DNA of 64,000 nt from Rhizobium sp. 16-449-1b (GCF_017741935.1 NZ_JAGHMH010000007.1:310001-374000), one strand, 5' to 3'; counted from the first letter of the stretch, positions 24,070 to 36,034 are shown. The notes: a model not told the origin generated them from the sequence alone. Numbers and translations: made by a program.

Positions 24070-25561
24070 GCGGGCGGGAAAGCGTTCGCGATACGGCATC
24101 GCGCCAGCCGGCGATCTTCGCCTGCCGTTCGGTGTCCGGCATCGTCGGCAGGAATTGGCGGTCGCTGTGCCATGCTTTCGCGAAAGCAGCGCGGTCCGGC
24201 CACACACCCGCCCGCGACCCGGCAAGCCATGCGGCACCGAGAGCCGTCGTCTCCTGCGCTGCTGAGCGATCCACGGGATTGGCGACGATGTCGGCGAGAC
24301 GCTGCATGGTCCAGTCGGAATTCGTCATGCCGCCATCGACCCTGAGCACTGTCCCGGTCCGACGCTCGCCCCAATCCTTGCGCATGGCCACAAGCAGGTC
24401 CAACGTCTGGTAGGCGACCGATTCAAGCGCCGCATGCGCCAGCTCCGCGGGCCCGCTGTTGCGCGTCAATCCAAAGATTGCGCCGCGCGCCTGCGGATCC
24501 CAATAGGGCGCGCCGAGACCGGTGAATGCCGGCACCATGTAAACGCGCTGCCCATGGTCGGCCGCAACAGCCAAGGCGCCGCTGTCGGAGGCGCGCGAAA
24601 TGAGGCCGAGCCCATCGCGCAGCCATTGCACGGCGGCACCCGCAATGAAGATAGACCCTTCGAGCGCATAAGTCGTTTCGCCGTCCAGCCGATAAGCGAT
24701 CGTCGTCAGCATCCGGTTCGACGAGGCAACCCGATCTCGGCCGGTGTTGAGCAGCGCGAAGCAACCCGTTCCATAGGTCGATTTCATCATGCCAGGATCA
24801 AAACAGGCATTGCCGATCGTCGCTGCCTGCTGGTCTCCGGCAACGCCCAGGATCGGGATTGCCGCTCCGAGGATCGACTTGTCCGTGACCCCGAAATCGT
24901 CAGCGCAGTCCTTGACGTCAGGCAGCAGCGGCGCCGGTATTGCAAGCACGCCCAAAAGCTCGTCGTCCCAAGTCGCATCGGTGATGTTGTAAAGCATGGT
25001 CCGCGAAGCGTTGGTCGCATCGGTCGCGTGAACCCGCCCGCCCGTCAGGTTGAAGATCAGCCAGCTGTCGATGGTGCCGAAGCAAACACCGCCCATCCGT
25101 GCGCGCTCCCGCAGCCCTTCGACATTGTCGAGCAGCCAGCGCAGCTTGGTGCCGGAGAAATAAGGATCGAGCAGCAGCCCTGTCTTGGCGCGAACCAGCT
25201 TCTCGTAGCCATCCGCCTTCAGGCTGTCGCAGATTTCGGCGGTCCGCCTGTCCTGCCAGACGATTGCCCTGTAAAGCGGCCTACCGGTCTTGCGGTCCCA
25301 CACGACAGTCGTTTCACGCTGGTTGGTGATCCCGATCGCGGCGATTGCCGAAGCCGCGATGCCCGCCTTGTCGATCGCCTGCCGCGCGGTGGCGACGACG
25401 CTCTCCCATATCTCGCAGGCATCATGTTCGACCCAGCCCGCCTGCGGGTAGTGCTGCCAGACGTCCATCTGCGCCGAGGCGACCATCGTCATTCCGCCGT
25501 CGAAGATGATTGCTCGCGACGACGTCGTGCCCTGATCGATCGCCAGAATGAACCCGCCCAT
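24059..25561 (-). CDS. glpK: Glycerol kinase
   Basis: Phosphorylates glycerol with ATP to sn-glycerol 3-phosphate. The 500-residue protein has the FGGY-family signatures: [20 protein letters not shown] at the start (phosphate loop), [19 protein letters not shown] near 255, and [20 protein letters not shown] near 410. The ATG at 25561 is the family start; the longer frame upstream is non-coding. It is the last gene of the glpDSTPQUVK operon, 150 bases after glpV, so imported glycerol is trapped by this enzyme and oxidised by GlpD. Confidence 0.95.
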   Translation of the reverse strand: MGGFILAIDQGTTSSRAIIFDGGMTMVASAQMDVWQHYPQAGWVEHDACEIWESVVATARQAIDKAGIAASAIAAIGITNQRETTVVWDRKTGRPLYRAIVWQDRRTAEICDSLKADGYEKLVRAKTGLLLDPYFSGTKLRWLLDNVEGLRERARMGGVCFGTIDSWLIFNLTGGRVHATDATNASRTMLYNITDATWDDELLGVLAIPAPLLPDVKDCADDFGVTDKSILGAAIPILGVAGDQQAATIGNACFDPGMMKSTYGTGCFALLNTGRDRVASSNRMLTTIAYRLDGETTYALEGSIFIAGAAVQWLRDGLGLISRASDSGALAVAADHGQRVYMVPAFTGLGAPYWDPQARGAIFGLTRNSGPAELAHAALESVAYQTLDLLVAMRKDWGERRTGTVLRVDGGMTNSDWTMQRLADIVANPVDRSAAQETTALGAAWLAGSRAGVWPDRAAFAKAWHSDRQFLPTMPDTERQAKIAGWRDAVSRTLSRPLSP

Positions 25562-25712
25562 GATCTGTTCCGACTGAATAGGAGTACCGTTCCCGCCGCT
25601 CGATCGGCAGGTTGCCAACATGGATTTGAAAATGGAGAGAGCCGGCGGCAGCCTTCGCACGCCGCCGGCATGGAGATTGGCCGGGGACGCTAATCCCCGG
25701 CCGTGGCGCCCG

Positions 25713-27437
25713 TTACTGGGACTGCCAGCTCTTGACCAGTTCGTCGTAGTTGACGGTGACCGGCTTTTCCTTCTCGTTCTCGATCTTCAGCTGGGGAGCG
25801 AGGTTGCCCTTGGCGACCGCGTCCTTGTTCCAGTATTCGAGATCATGCTCTTCGGCGAGCTTCGGGCCGATATCGCCCTGGACCTTGGCGCGCTCCAGGC
25901 GCTGCAGGACCTTTTCCTGCTCGGCGCAAAGCGAATCCATGGCTTCCTGAGCGGTCTTGGCGCCGGAGGACGCATCGCCGACGGCCTGCCACCAGAGCTG
26001 TGCCAGCTTCGGATAGTCAGGAACGTTGGTGCCGGTCGGCGACCACTGCACGCGAGCCGGCGAGCGATAGAACTCGACCAGACCGCCGAGCTTCGGAGCG
26101 CGCTCCGTGAAGCTCTTGTCGCGGATGGTGGATTCGCGGATGAAGGTGAGACCGACATGGCTCTTCTTCACGTCGACCGTCTTCGAGGTCACGAACTGCG
26201 CATAGAGCCATGCGGCCTTAGCGCGATCGTCAGGCGTCGACTTCATCAGCGTCCAGGAGCCGACGTCCTGATAGCCGAGCTTCATGCCGTCCTTCCAGTA
26301 GACGCCGTGCGGGCTGGGCGCCATGCGCCACTTCGGCGTACCGTCCTCGTTGACCACTGGCAGGCCCGGCTTGACGGCATCGGCCGTGAATGCCGTGTAC
26401 CAGAAGATCTGCTGCGCCACTTCGCCCTGCGCCGGCACGGGGCCGGATTCGGAGAAGTTCATGCCCTGCGCTGCCGGCGGTGCATAGGCCTTCAACCAAT
26501 CCAGATACTTCTGGATCGAGTAGACGGCAGCCGGACCGTTGGTATCGCCACCGCGCGCGACGCATGAGCCGACAGGACGCGAGTTCTCGTCGACCTTGAT
26601 GCCCCATTCGTCGACCGGAAGACCGTTCGGCAGGCCCTTGTCACCGTTGCCGGCCATCGACAGCCATGCGTCGGTGAAGCGCCAGCCGAGCGACGGGTCC
26701 TTCTTGCCGTAGTCCATATGGCCGAAGACCTTCTTGCCGTTCACTTCGCGACCGGTGAAGAACTCGGCGATATCCTCATAGGCCGACCAGTTGACCGGAA
26801 CGCCGAGGTCGTAGCCGTACTTCGCCTTGAAGTCCGCCTTGTTCTTCTCGTCGTTGAACCAGTCGTAACGGAACCAGTAGAGGTTCGCGAACTGCTGGTC
26901 GGGAAGCTGATAGAGCTTCTTGTCCGGCGCGGTGGTGAACTTGGTGCCGATGAAGTCGTTGATGTCGAGTCCCGGGTTGGTGACATCCTTGCCTTCGTTC
27001 GCCATCCAGTCGGTCAGCGAGCGAGCCTGCTGGTAGCGCCAATGGGTGCCGATCAGGTCGCTATCGTTGACATAGGCGTCGTAGATATTCTCGCCCGACT
27101 GCATCTGCGTCTGCAGCTTTTCGACGACGTCACCTTCGCCGATCAGGTCGTGGGTGATCTTGATGCCGGTGATGGCGGTGAACGCCGGCGCCAGCACCTT
27201 CGATTCATATTCATGAGTGGTCAACGTTTCGGAAACGACCTTGATGTCCATGCCGGCGAAGGGCTTCGCGGCATCGATGAACCACTGCATTTCCTTTTCC
27301 TGGTCGGCGCGCGAAAGCGACGAGAGTTCGCCGACTTCCTTGTCCAGGAATGATTTCGCCTCGTCCATGCCGGCATAGGCGGAACCCGCCATGGCCAGCA
27401 AGATGCCTGCTGTTGTCGCTAGTAGATGCCGTCGCAT
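25713..27437 (-). CDS. glpV: Glycerol ABC transporter, periplasmic binding protein
   Basis: 574 residues with a signal peptide ([20 protein letters not shown], cleavage near YAG) and a type 2 extracellular solute-binding fold rich in Trp and Tyr. In R. leguminosarum the GlpSTPQUV importer takes up glycerol and GlpV is its binding protein; the gene order here is identical. Start: ATG with GGGAGG seven bases upstream. It is large for a monosaccharide or polyol binding protein, which is typical of this family. Confidence 0.9.
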   Translation of the reverse strand: MRRHLLATTAGILLAMAGSAYAGMDEAKSFLDKEVGELSSLSRADQEKEMQWFIDAAKPFAGMDIKVVSETLTTHEYESKVLAPAFTAITGIKITHDLIGEGDVVEKLQTQMQSGENIYDAYVNDSDLIGTHWRYQQARSLTDWMANEGKDVTNPGLDINDFIGTKFTTAPDKKLYQLPDQQFANLYWFRYDWFNDEKNKADFKAKYGYDLGVPVNWSAYEDIAEFFTGREVNGKKVFGHMDYGKKDPSLGWRFTDAWLSMAGNGDKGLPNGLPVDEWGIKVDENSRPVGSCVARGGDTNGPAAVYSIQKYLDWLKAYAPPAAQGMNFSESGPVPAQGEVAQQIFWYTAFTADAVKPGLPVVNEDGTPKWRMAPSPHGVYWKDGMKLGYQDVGSWTLMKSTPDDRAKAAWLYAQFVTSKTVDVKKSHVGLTFIRESTIRDKSFTERAPKLGGLVEFYRSPARVQWSPTGTNVPDYPKLAQLWWQAVGDASSGAKTAQEAMDSLCAEQEKVLQRLERAKVQGDIGPKLAEEHDLEYWNKDAVAKGNLAPQLKIENEKEKPVTVNYDELVKSWQSQ

Positions 27438-27514
27438 GATATCCTCCCAAGGTTTGCGATTGCAGTCTTCACGTCAGGCGGCCAGTACCCCCGGCCATCT
27501 GTATCTCCCCGGCC

Positions 27515-27796
27515 TCACACGTAGCGGAACACGCCGATGGCGTAGACTACGGCAAGCCCAAGAGCCCACCACAGGTTGGGCCCGACGAGGCCCAGCCATG
27601 CGAGATGAATGAACGCTGCCCCCAGCAGCGAAATGAAGAGACGGTCTCCCCGCGTGGTCTCGAACCTTAAGACCCCCACACGCGGGGAACCGCCCGGCGC
27701 CAGATACTCCCAGATGCTCATGCCGATCAAAAGCACGAGGATTGTGAGAAAGAACAATGCGGTCGGCAGCGTCCAAGCCATCCAGGAAAAGTTCAT
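27515..27796 (-). CDS. glpU: Small membrane protein of the glycerol ABC operon
   Basis: 93 residues with three hydrophobic helices (about 8-30, 50-68 and 70-90), a DUF2160-type protein. The gene always sits between the permease and binding-protein genes in rhizobial glp operons; a transport or assembly role is inferred from that. GGGGAG precedes the ATG by seven bases. Confidence 0.85.
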   Translation of the reverse strand: MNFSWMAWTLPTALFFLTILVLLIGMSIWEYLAPGGSPRVGVLRFETTRGDRLFISLLGAAFIHLAWLGLVGPNLWWALGLAVVYAIGVFRYV

Positions 27797-27811
27797 GTCT
27801 GGTCTCCCCTT

Positions 27812-28651
27812 TTAGACGCGGCCGAGCGCGAAGCCCTTGGCGATGTAGTTGCGGACGAAATAGATAACGAGCGCGCCGGGAATGATGGTGAGCACGCCGG
27901 CCGCCGCCAGCACGCCCCAATCCATCCCCGAGGCCGAAACCGTGCGCGTCATGATCGCCGAGATCGGCTTAGCCGCGGTGGTCGTCAGCGTGCGGGCCAG
28001 CAGCAGCTCCACCCACGAGAACATGAAGCAGAAGAAGGCCGCCACCCCGATCCCCGATGCCACCAGCGGCATGAAGATGCGGATGAAGAAACGCGGGAAC
28101 GAGTAGCCGTCGATATAGGCCGTCTCGTCGATCTCCTTCGGCACACCGGACATGAAGCCTTCGAGGATCCAGACCGCCAGCGGCACGTTGAACAGGCAGT
28201 GCGCCAAGGCGACAGCAATGTGGGTGTCGATCAGGCCGAAGGCCGAATAGAGCTGGAAGAACGGCAGCGCGAAAACGGCGGGCGGCGCCATGCGGTTGGT
28301 GAGCAGCCAGAAGAACAGATGCTTGTCGCCAAGGAAGCGGTAGCGCGAGAAGGCATAGGCCGCAGGCAGCGCCGCCAGCACCGAGATGACGGTGTTCATG
28401 ACCACATAGGTGATCGAGTTGATATAGCCGTTGTACCACGACGGATCGGTGAAGATGATCGTGTAGTTCCTGAGCGTCGGGTTCTGCGGCCAGAGCGAGA
28501 AGGTGCCGGTGATCTCGGCATTCTCCTTGAAGCTCATGTTGACCAGCCAGTAGATCGGCAAGAGCAGGAAGATGATGTAGACGGTCGAGACGACCCAGGA
28601 GAAGTTGCCGGCCGGCTTGTATTTCATCGTCTGTGTTGTTGCTTGGACCAT
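27812..28651 (-). CDS. glpQ: Glycerol ABC transporter permease
   Basis: 279 residues with six membrane helices of the MalG/UgpE type. The cytoplasmic EAA loop begins EIDETAYIDGYSFPRFFIRI at about residue 175, the contact site for the ATPases GlpS/GlpT. A very strong ribosome site (GAGGAGGAGAGG) precedes the ATG. It follows glpP by 13 bases. Confidence 0.92.
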   Translation of the reverse strand: MVQATTQTMKYKPAGNFSWVVSTVYIIFLLLPIYWLVNMSFKENAEITGTFSLWPQNPTLRNYTIIFTDPSWYNGYINSITYVVMNTVISVLAALPAAYAFSRYRFLGDKHLFFWLLTNRMAPPAVFALPFFQLYSAFGLIDTHIAVALAHCLFNVPLAVWILEGFMSGVPKEIDETAYIDGYSFPRFFIRIFMPLVASGIGVAAFFCFMFSWVELLLARTLTTTAAKPISAIMTRTVSASGMDWGVLAAAGVLTIIPGALVIYFVRNYIAKGFALGRV

Positions 28652-28664
28652 GGTCCTCTCCTCC

Positions 28665-29531
<867 letters not shown>

Positions 29532-29534
29532 GGC

Positions 29535-30605
29535 TCAGCCCTCCCTGCCGACGCGCCAGGAATCGGCGTAGATGTTGATGGCCTTGGGATCGAAGGTGAC
29601 CCGCGCCTCCGCGGGGATCTCGGCATCCTCCGTCAACACGATGGCGATCGGCTGGCCCGCGAAATCCGCGCGCACGATCTTCTGCCGGCCGATATCCTCG
29701 ACCCGGCTGATGGTGACGGGCATGCCCTCGCGCCCGAGGCGGATGAATTCCGGCCGGATGCCGAGCTCGGTCTTTGCGCCCGAGGCAGCCTTCGGCGCGT
29801 AGTCGAGCGTCAGGCTTTCAGCCCCCATTGTCACCCTGCTGCCGTCGAGCTTTGCCGGCAGGACGTTCATGCCGGGCGAACCGATGAAGTAACCGACGAA
29901 GGTGTGGCTCGGCTTTTCAAAGAGCTCGGCGGGCGTGCCGATCTGCACGATCTCGCCCTCATACATGACGACGACCTTGTCAGCGAAGGTCAGCGCTTCC
30001 GTCTGGTCATGCGTGACATAGACCATGGTGAAGCCGAACTGCTTGTGCAGCCGCTTCAGCTGCGAACGCAGCACCCATTTCATATGCGGATCGATGACCG
30101 TCAGCGGCTCGTCGAACAGGATCGCGTTGACGTCGCTGCGCACCAATCCCCGGCCCAGCGAAATCTTCTGCTTCTGGTCGGCGGTCAGCCCTTGCGCCTT
30201 GCGCCGCGCCATGGGCGTCAGATCGATCATCTCGAGAATTTCGCGAACGCGACGGTCAACCTCGGGCTCCGATACGCCGCGATTGCGCAGCGGGAAGGCC
30301 AGATTGTCGTAGACCGTCATCGTGTCGTAGATCACGGGGAACTGGAACACCTGCGCGATGTTGCGCGCCTGTGTTGCGAGATTGGTCACGTCCTTGCCGT
30401 CGAACAGGATGCGGCCATGCGACGGCTGCAGCAGGCCGGAAATGATGTTGAGCAGCGTCGTCTTCCCGCAGCCTGACGGACCGAGCAGCGCATAGGCGCC
30501 GCCGTCGTTCCATTCATGGTCGACTTCGCGTAACGCGTAGTCCTTGTCCGACTGCGGGTTCGGCCCGTAGGCGTGGCGGATGTGGTCGAGCGTGATGCGT
30601 GCCAT
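29535..30605 (-). CDS. glpT: Glycerol ABC transporter ATP-binding subunit with altered signature motif
   Basis: 356 residues: an ABC ATPase domain (1-235) plus a C-terminal TOBE-like domain. Walker A GPSGCGKT is at 42-49, Walker B ILFDEP and a normal switch histidine (VTHDQTEAL) are present, but the ABC signature usually read LSGGQ is LTADQKQKISLGRGL. This matters for nucleotide site pairing with GlpS. It follows glpS by 12 bases, and the two probably form a heterodimer. Confidence 0.93.
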   Translation of the reverse strand: MARITLDHIRHAYGPNPQSDKDYALREVDHEWNDGGAYALLGPSGCGKTTLLNIISGLLQPSHGRILFDGKDVTNLATQARNIAQVFQFPVIYDTMTVYDNLAFPLRNRGVSEPEVDRRVREILEMIDLTPMARRKAQGLTADQKQKISLGRGLVRSDVNAILFDEPLTVIDPHMKWVLRSQLKRLHKQFGFTMVYVTHDQTEALTFADKVVVMYEGEIVQIGTPAELFEKPSHTFVGYFIGSPGMNVLPAKLDGSRVTMGAESLTLDYAPKAASGAKTELGIRPEFIRLGREGMPVTISRVEDIGRQKIVRADFAGQPIAIVLTEDAEIPAEARVTFDPKAINIYADSWRVGREG

Positions 30606-30617
30606 GTCCCTACCCCT

Positions 30618-31694
<1,077 letters not shown>

Positions 31695-31739
31695 TCAGGT
31701 TCCCGTGCCTCCTCACAGCGGGGACCACATGCCGCTCTT

Positions 31740-33266
31740 TTATCCGGCCATCTGAGCCGGTAGCGCGGCCATGTACTCCTCCAAAACCGCGGCTTGCTCC
31801 CTCGTCAGGCGCAAGCCCTCCTTCGTTCTCCTCCAGAGCACGTCATCGGCGCGTCTCGCCCATTCGTGCTCGATCAGGTAGCGAACCTCCACCTCATAGA
31901 GATCGCTCCCGAAACAGCGCCCGAGATCCTCGGTCCCGCGCGCCTGTCCCAAAAGCACCGCGGCCTTCGTGCCGTAGCGGCGAACGAGGCGGCGGGCATG
32001 CGTATCGATGAGAAACGGATAGCTGCCCTTCAACTTGCGCACTTCCGCCTCGTATCCCTGCGCCGGAAAATCGCCGCCGGGCAAATGGCTCTTGGCCGTC
32101 CACGGGGCACCCTTGGCGCCGATCGCCGAGCCGATCTTTTCCAGCGCGTGTTCCGACAGCCGGCGATAGGTGGTGAGCTTGCCACCGAATACGTTGAGCA
32201 ACGGCGCCTGTCCGCCCTCGCCTTCGAGCTTCAGAACGTAATCGCGCGTCGCTTCCTGCGCCTTGGACGCGCCGTCGTCGAACAGCGGACGCACGGCCGA
32301 ATAGGTCCAGACGATATCTTCCGGCCGCACCGGCTCGTTGAAATACTCGCTCGCGGCCTTGCAGAGATAGGTCGTCTCTTCGTCCGAAATCTTCACATCC
32401 TTCGGATCAGCCTTGTAGTCGCGATCGGTGGTGCCGATCAGCGTGAAGTCCTGCTCGTAGGGGATCGCGAAGATGATGCGGTTGTCGGGATTCTGGAAGA
32501 AGTAGGCCCTCGGATCGTTGAACTTCTTCTTCACGACGATATGGCTGCCCTGGACGAGCCGCACATGCCGCGCCTCGTTCTGCCCGAAGGCGGCGCGAAT
32601 GACGTGATCGACCCACGGACCAGCAGCATTGACCAGCATCCGCGCTTGGAAATGCCGCTTTTCGCCGGTCACCGTATCCACGGTCTCGATCGCCCAGACA
32701 CCATTCTCGCGGTGCGCCGAGACGACCTTGGTGCGCGGCATGATCAGCGCGCCCTTGTCGGCCGCGTCACGGGCGTTCAGCACCACCATGCGGGCGTCGT
32801 CGACCCAGCCATCGGAATATTCGAACGCCTTCGAGAACAGCGACTTCAAAGGCTTGCCCGCCGGATCTCGGCGCATATCGAGCACCTTGGTCGGCGGCAA
32901 GAGCTTGCGGCCACCTAGATGGTCGTAAAGGAACAGCCCCAGCCGGATCAGCCAAGCCGGCCGGATCCCGCCCTTGTGGTAGGGCAGCACGAAGCGCATC
33001 GGCCAGATGATATGCGGCGCCATCGCCCAAAGGATCTCGCGCTCCATCAGCGATTCGCGCACCAAACGAAACTCGTAATGCTCGAGATAGCGCAGGCCGC
33101 CATGAATGAGCTTGGTGGCACCAGAGGACGTGCCGGAGGCGAAATCGTTCATCTCGGCCAACGCAACGGAATAGCCGCGCCCGATCGCGTCACGCGCAAT
33201 ACCGCAGCCGTTGATGCCGCCACCGATAACGAAAAGATCGTGAATCTGACCGCTCACGCGTCCCAT
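31740..33266 (-). CDS. glpD: Glycerol-3-phosphate dehydrogenase (FAD, aerobic)
   Basis: Oxidises glycerol 3-phosphate to dihydroxyacetone phosphate, passing electrons to quinone at the inner membrane. The 508-residue protein has the FAD-binding FVIGGGINGCGIARDAIGRG near the N-terminus, ATKLIHGGLRYLEHYEFRLV near 55, and the C-terminal DAO domain. Start: ATG 33266; a GTG nine bases downstream would also suit the family. First gene of the glp operon; a promoter and repeats are visible at 33308-33357. Confidence 0.94.
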   Translation of the reverse strand: MGRVSGQIHDLFVIGGGINGCGIARDAIGRGYSVALAEMNDFASGTSSGATKLIHGGLRYLEHYEFRLVRESLMEREILWAMAPHIIWPMRFVLPYHKGGIRPAWLIRLGLFLYDHLGGRKLLPPTKVLDMRRDPAGKPLKSLFSKAFEYSDGWVDDARMVVLNARDAADKGALIMPRTKVVSAHRENGVWAIETVDTVTGEKRHFQARMLVNAAGPWVDHVIRAAFGQNEARHVRLVQGSHIVVKKKFNDPRAYFFQNPDNRIIFAIPYEQDFTLIGTTDRDYKADPKDVKISDEETTYLCKAASEYFNEPVRPEDIVWTYSAVRPLFDDGASKAQEATRDYVLKLEGEGGQAPLLNVFGGKLTTYRRLSEHALEKIGSAIGAKGAPWTAKSHLPGGDFPAQGYEAEVRKLKGSYPFLIDTHARRLVRRYGTKAAVLLGQARGTEDLGRCFGSDLYEVEVRYLIEHEWARRADDVLWRRTKEGLRLTREQAAVLEEYMAALPAQMAG

Positions 33267-33307
33267 GCCCCCAGAAAATGCCGCAACGCAAACAAGACAA
33301 CGCAATT

Positions 33308-33357
33308 GCGAAAGTGAAAACAGTTAAAGCGAAACTCATTCGAATGTCAAACGAATG
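33308..33357 (-). promoter_or_regulatory. Promoter and repeat operator of the glp operon
   Basis: On the minus strand TTGACA (33350-33345), 17 bp, TTAACT (33327-33322). Plus-strand GCGAAA occurs at 33308 and 33329, 21 bp apart, and CGAATG at 33341 and 33352, 11 bp apart. TTTCGC-type repeats are typical of DeoR-family GlpR operators. No GlpR gene is in the window; the gene upstream is AraC-type. Confidence 0.6.
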
Positions 33358-33434
33358 TTTTGCACAGTTATGGCGCGCGCCGATGTCGGGCGTGTGACAG
33401 CGTGAAAGGCCTGCACTCGAAATTATCGAGAAAT

Positions 33435-34256
33435 TCAATTGGGCTCGGCAACCCTGAAATAGGCGCGAGGCGGCGCGCCAAGCATGCGCTTGAACATGGT
33501 GGTGAACGCCGCGACGCTTTCGTAACCGAGATCGAACGCAACTGTTGTCACCGGCTGGCCTGCCGCAAGCCGTGGCAGCGCCGTGAACAAGGCAGCCTGC
33601 TGCCGCCATGTCGAAAGGCTGATGCCGGTCTCGCGCCGGAATGCACGGGTAAACGCCCGCCGGCTCATGTTCAGCTGCTCGGCCCAATCGTCGATCAGCA
33701 ACCGCGCGGTTGGGTTCGCCAGAAAGGCGCGGCAGAGCCCCGCAAGCCTTGCGTCACCAGGAATGGGCAGGCCAAGCGAGCGATCCGGCAGCCGCGAGAT
33801 CTCCTCGAGCAGCAGTGCCACCACCAGCCGCTGCCGCCGCGAACCCTTGAGATCACCACTCGGGGACACCGCTTCGATGATCAGCGCACGCGCGAGATCG
33901 GTCAGCCCGACCACGCGGATGGCCTCGGGCAGAGCGACCAACGCATCCGAACTAATGTAAGCCGAGAGCATCGTCACCTCGCCCAGCATGTCCACCGAGT
34001 GATCCAGTCCGGCCGGTATCCACAGCGCATGCTCCGGCGGCACCATCCAGCGCCCCTGCCGCGACGACACCATGACCACGCCGGTGCGCGCATAGACGAA
34101 TTGCGCGCGGCTGTGCCGATGGGCCGCCACATGATAGCCCGAGGGATACTCGGACGGGATCGTGTGAACCGGCTCGGACGCCGCCTCGATAGCCGCCAGC
34201 CGCTCGACATGGAGCTTTGCCAGCTCGACCGACGTCATATTTTGCAACGCTTTCAT
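33435..34256 (-). CDS. AraC-family regulator with cupin domain
   Basis: 273 residues. An N-terminal cupin (GYHVAAHRHSRAQFVYARTG near 45) is followed by an AraC-type double helix-turn-helix at about 165-265 (LLIDDWAEQLNMSRRAFTRA and VTTVAFDLGYESVAAFTTMF). The layout resembles NimR/YeaM-type regulators that control a divergent MFS exporter; here the divergent partner is an Fsr-type exporter. Start is uncertain: GTG 34295, ATG 34256 (AGGG before it) or ATG 34238; 34256 is used. Confidence 0.82.
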   Translation of the reverse strand: MKALQNMTSVELAKLHVERLAAIEAASEPVHTIPSEYPSGYHVAAHRHSRAQFVYARTGVVMVSSRQGRWMVPPEHALWIPAGLDHSVDMLGEVTMLSAYISSDALVALPEAIRVVGLTDLARALIIEAVSPSGDLKGSRRQRLVVALLLEEISRLPDRSLGLPIPGDARLAGLCRAFLANPTARLLIDDWAEQLNMSRRAFTRAFRRETGISLSTWRQQAALFTALPRLAAGQPVTTVAFDLGYESVAAFTTMFKRMLGAPPRAYFRVAEPN

Positions 34257-34303
34257 AAGCCCTGGCCCAATCGCGAAAGAATGAGACCAAAACACGAAAG
34301 CGG

Positions 34304-34333
34304 GACTACCGCAAGGAGACTATGCGGATAGTC
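34304..34333. promoter_or_regulatory. Inverted repeat in the AraC/Fsr divergent promoter region
   Basis: GACTACCGCA (34304-34313) and TGCGGATAGTC (34323-34333) pair except for one extra base. It lies 48 bp before the AraC start and 20 bp before the exporter start, where an AraC-type operator would be expected. Confidence 0.5.
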
Positions 34334-34353
34334 AGGTTCTCAGGAGGAACATC

Positions 34354-35577
34354 GTGACGACAGGTACAATGACGGCGGAGAAACACTCCGCGGAACAGAC
34401 GGTTTTCAGCATCATCATGGCAGTCAGCTTCTGCCATCTCTTGAACGACACGATGCAGTCGCTCATCCCGGCCCTCTATCCGATGATCAAGGAGGGCTAC
34501 GGCCTCGACTTCACCCAGATCGGCCTGCTCGGCCTGGTCTTCCAGGTCACGGCCTCGCTGCTGCAGCCGCTGATCGGCATCTACACCGACAAGCGCCCGC
34601 TGCCCTATTCGCTGTCGGCGGGCATGTTCTTTACCCTTATCGGCCTGGTGCTGCTCGCCTATGCGCATGCCTATTGGGTGCTGCTCGTCGGCGCCGGCGT
34701 CGTCGGCTTGGGTTCAGCGGTCTTCCATCCGGAATCCTCCCGCGTCGCCCGCCTTGCATCGGGCGGACGCCACGGTCTGGCGCAGTCGCTGTTCCAGGTG
34801 GGCGGTAACTTCGGCTCCGCCATCGGCCCGCTGGCCGCCGCCTTCATCGTGCTGCCGCGCGGCCAGACCAGCGTCGCATGGTTCTCGGTTGCGGCATTGA
34901 CGGGCATGATCATCCTGTGGCGCGTCGGCGTCTGGTATTCGAACCACCGCCGCACCAATGCCGGCCGCAAGGCCACGGTGCCCGCCGTCGTGCTGCCGCG
35001 CGCCAAGGTGATCATGTCGATCGCGGTCCTCGCCATGCTGGTCTTCTCGAAATACGTCTACATGACCAGTCTTTCGAGCTACTACACCTTCTACATGATC
35101 GAACGCTTCCAGGTGTCGGTCCAAGAAGCGCAGATCCTGCTCTTCGTCTTCCTTGGCGCGGTTGCCATCGGCACGGTCGCGGGCGGCCCGATCGTCGACT
35201 GGTTCGGAACGAAGTTCACCATCTGGTTCTCGATCCTCGGCGCCCTGCCCTTCACCCTGGCGCTGCCCTATGCGGGCTACACCTGGACGATCGTGCTGAC
35301 CTTCGTGATCGGCATCATCCTGGCATCCGCCTTCTCGGCCATCGTCGTTTTCGCGCAGGAACTGGTGCCCGGACGCGTGGGCATGATCGCCGGCCTGTTC
35401 TTCGGCTTCGCCTTCGGCATAGGAGGCATCGGTGCCGCGGCACTTGGCATGGTCGCGGACCGCATGGGCATCGTCTTCGTCTACAACATCTGCTCGTACC
35501 TGCCGCTGCTCGGCCTGCTCACCGTCTTCCTGCCGGACCTCGGCAAAGGCCGGCGCCACGCAACATCAGCGAAGTAG
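34354..35577 (+). CDS. fsr: MFS transporter, fosmidomycin resistance (Fsr) type
   Basis: 407 residues and 12 membrane helices. The family-specific segments SFCHLLNDTMQSLIPALYPM (near 25), VFHPESSRVARLASGGRHGL (near 130) and QVGGNFGSAIGPL are present. Homologues export fosmidomycin and related compounds; the natural substrate is unknown. GTG start with AGGAGG seven bases upstream. Divergent from the AraC-type regulator and followed by an intrinsic terminator. Confidence 0.9.
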   Translation: MTTGTMTAEKHSAEQTVFSIIMAVSFCHLLNDTMQSLIPALYPMIKEGYGLDFTQIGLLGLVFQVTASLLQPLIGIYTDKRPLPYSLSAGMFFTLIGLVLLAYAHAYWVLLVGAGVVGLGSAVFHPESSRVARLASGGRHGLAQSLFQVGGNFGSAIGPLAAAFIVLPRGQTSVAWFSVAALTGMIILWRVGVWYSNHRRTNAGRKATVPAVVLPRAKVIMSIAVLAMLVFSKYVYMTSLSSYYTFYMIERFQVSVQEAQILLFVFLGAVAIGTVAGGPIVDWFGTKFTIWFSILGALPFTLALPYAGYTWTIVLTFVIGIILASAFSAIVVFAQELVPGRVGMIAGLFFGFAFGIGGIGAAALGMVADRMGIVFVYNICSYLPLLGLLTVFLPDLGKGRRHATSAK

Positions 35578-35607
35578 CCGAGGCAAGCGCAGCACCATCA
35601 AAACCAC

Positions 35608-35637
35608 AAAAGGCCGAAGCACCCGCTTCGGCCTTTT
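35608..35637 (+). terminator. Intrinsic terminator after fsr
   Basis: AGGCCGAAGC and GCTTCGGCCT form a 10-bp stem around ACCC, followed by TTT. Found 31 bases after the stop codon; the flanking A-run makes it usable in both directions. Confidence 0.85.
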
Positions 35638-35683
35638 CCATTTGAACATCACGCGAAGTTTTAAGCAGACCCGAATTCCGGAC

Positions 35684-35718
35684 AATAAAAAAGGCCGGGG
35701 CGAAACCGCACCGACCTT
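35684..35718 (-). terminator. Intrinsic terminator on the minus strand downstream of a 34-codon ORF
   Basis: On the minus strand AAGGTCGG pairs with CCGGCCTT around an inner GCG/CGC hairpin, directly followed by TTTTTTATT. It marks the end of a minus-strand transcript between tRNA-Arg and this point. Confidence 0.8.
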
Positions 35719-35730
35719 CCTATTCGCATC

Positions 35731-35835
35731 TCACACCAGTGCCAGTACATCCGTGGTCAAAAGCATAAACGCGATACCGGCAACTGCGAGCGTTCGCTGT
35801 GTGGAACACTGACCAGCAATGCCGATGGATCTCAT
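35731..35835 (-). CDS. Possible 34-residue membrane peptide
   Basis: An ATG-initiated ORF beginning MRSIGIAGQCSTQRTLAVAG and continuing with a hydrophobic helix to LALV. Its stop lies 13 bases before a strong intrinsic terminator on the same strand. No Shine-Dalgarno is visible, so the transcript may instead be a small RNA. The 400 bases from 35638 to 36034 otherwise hold no gene. Confidence 0.3.
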   Translation of the reverse strand: MRSIGIAGQCSTQRTLAVAGIAFMLLTTDVLALV

Positions 35836-36034
35836 ATGGGAGGTCAATGTGGCGAATTCAAGTCCGGGAGGAAGATAGCTTCAGAAAGTTATCTGGTGAC
35901 AGATCAAACGATCCGCCTTGCGACAATCGAATGCCCATCGAGAGTACAAACTAGAGGTGGCGTAAACCGCCTCAAAACTCTGTAAACGGCTCCAACCTCG
36001 AAGTTGGAAAATCACCGTAAGTCATTGAATTGAT

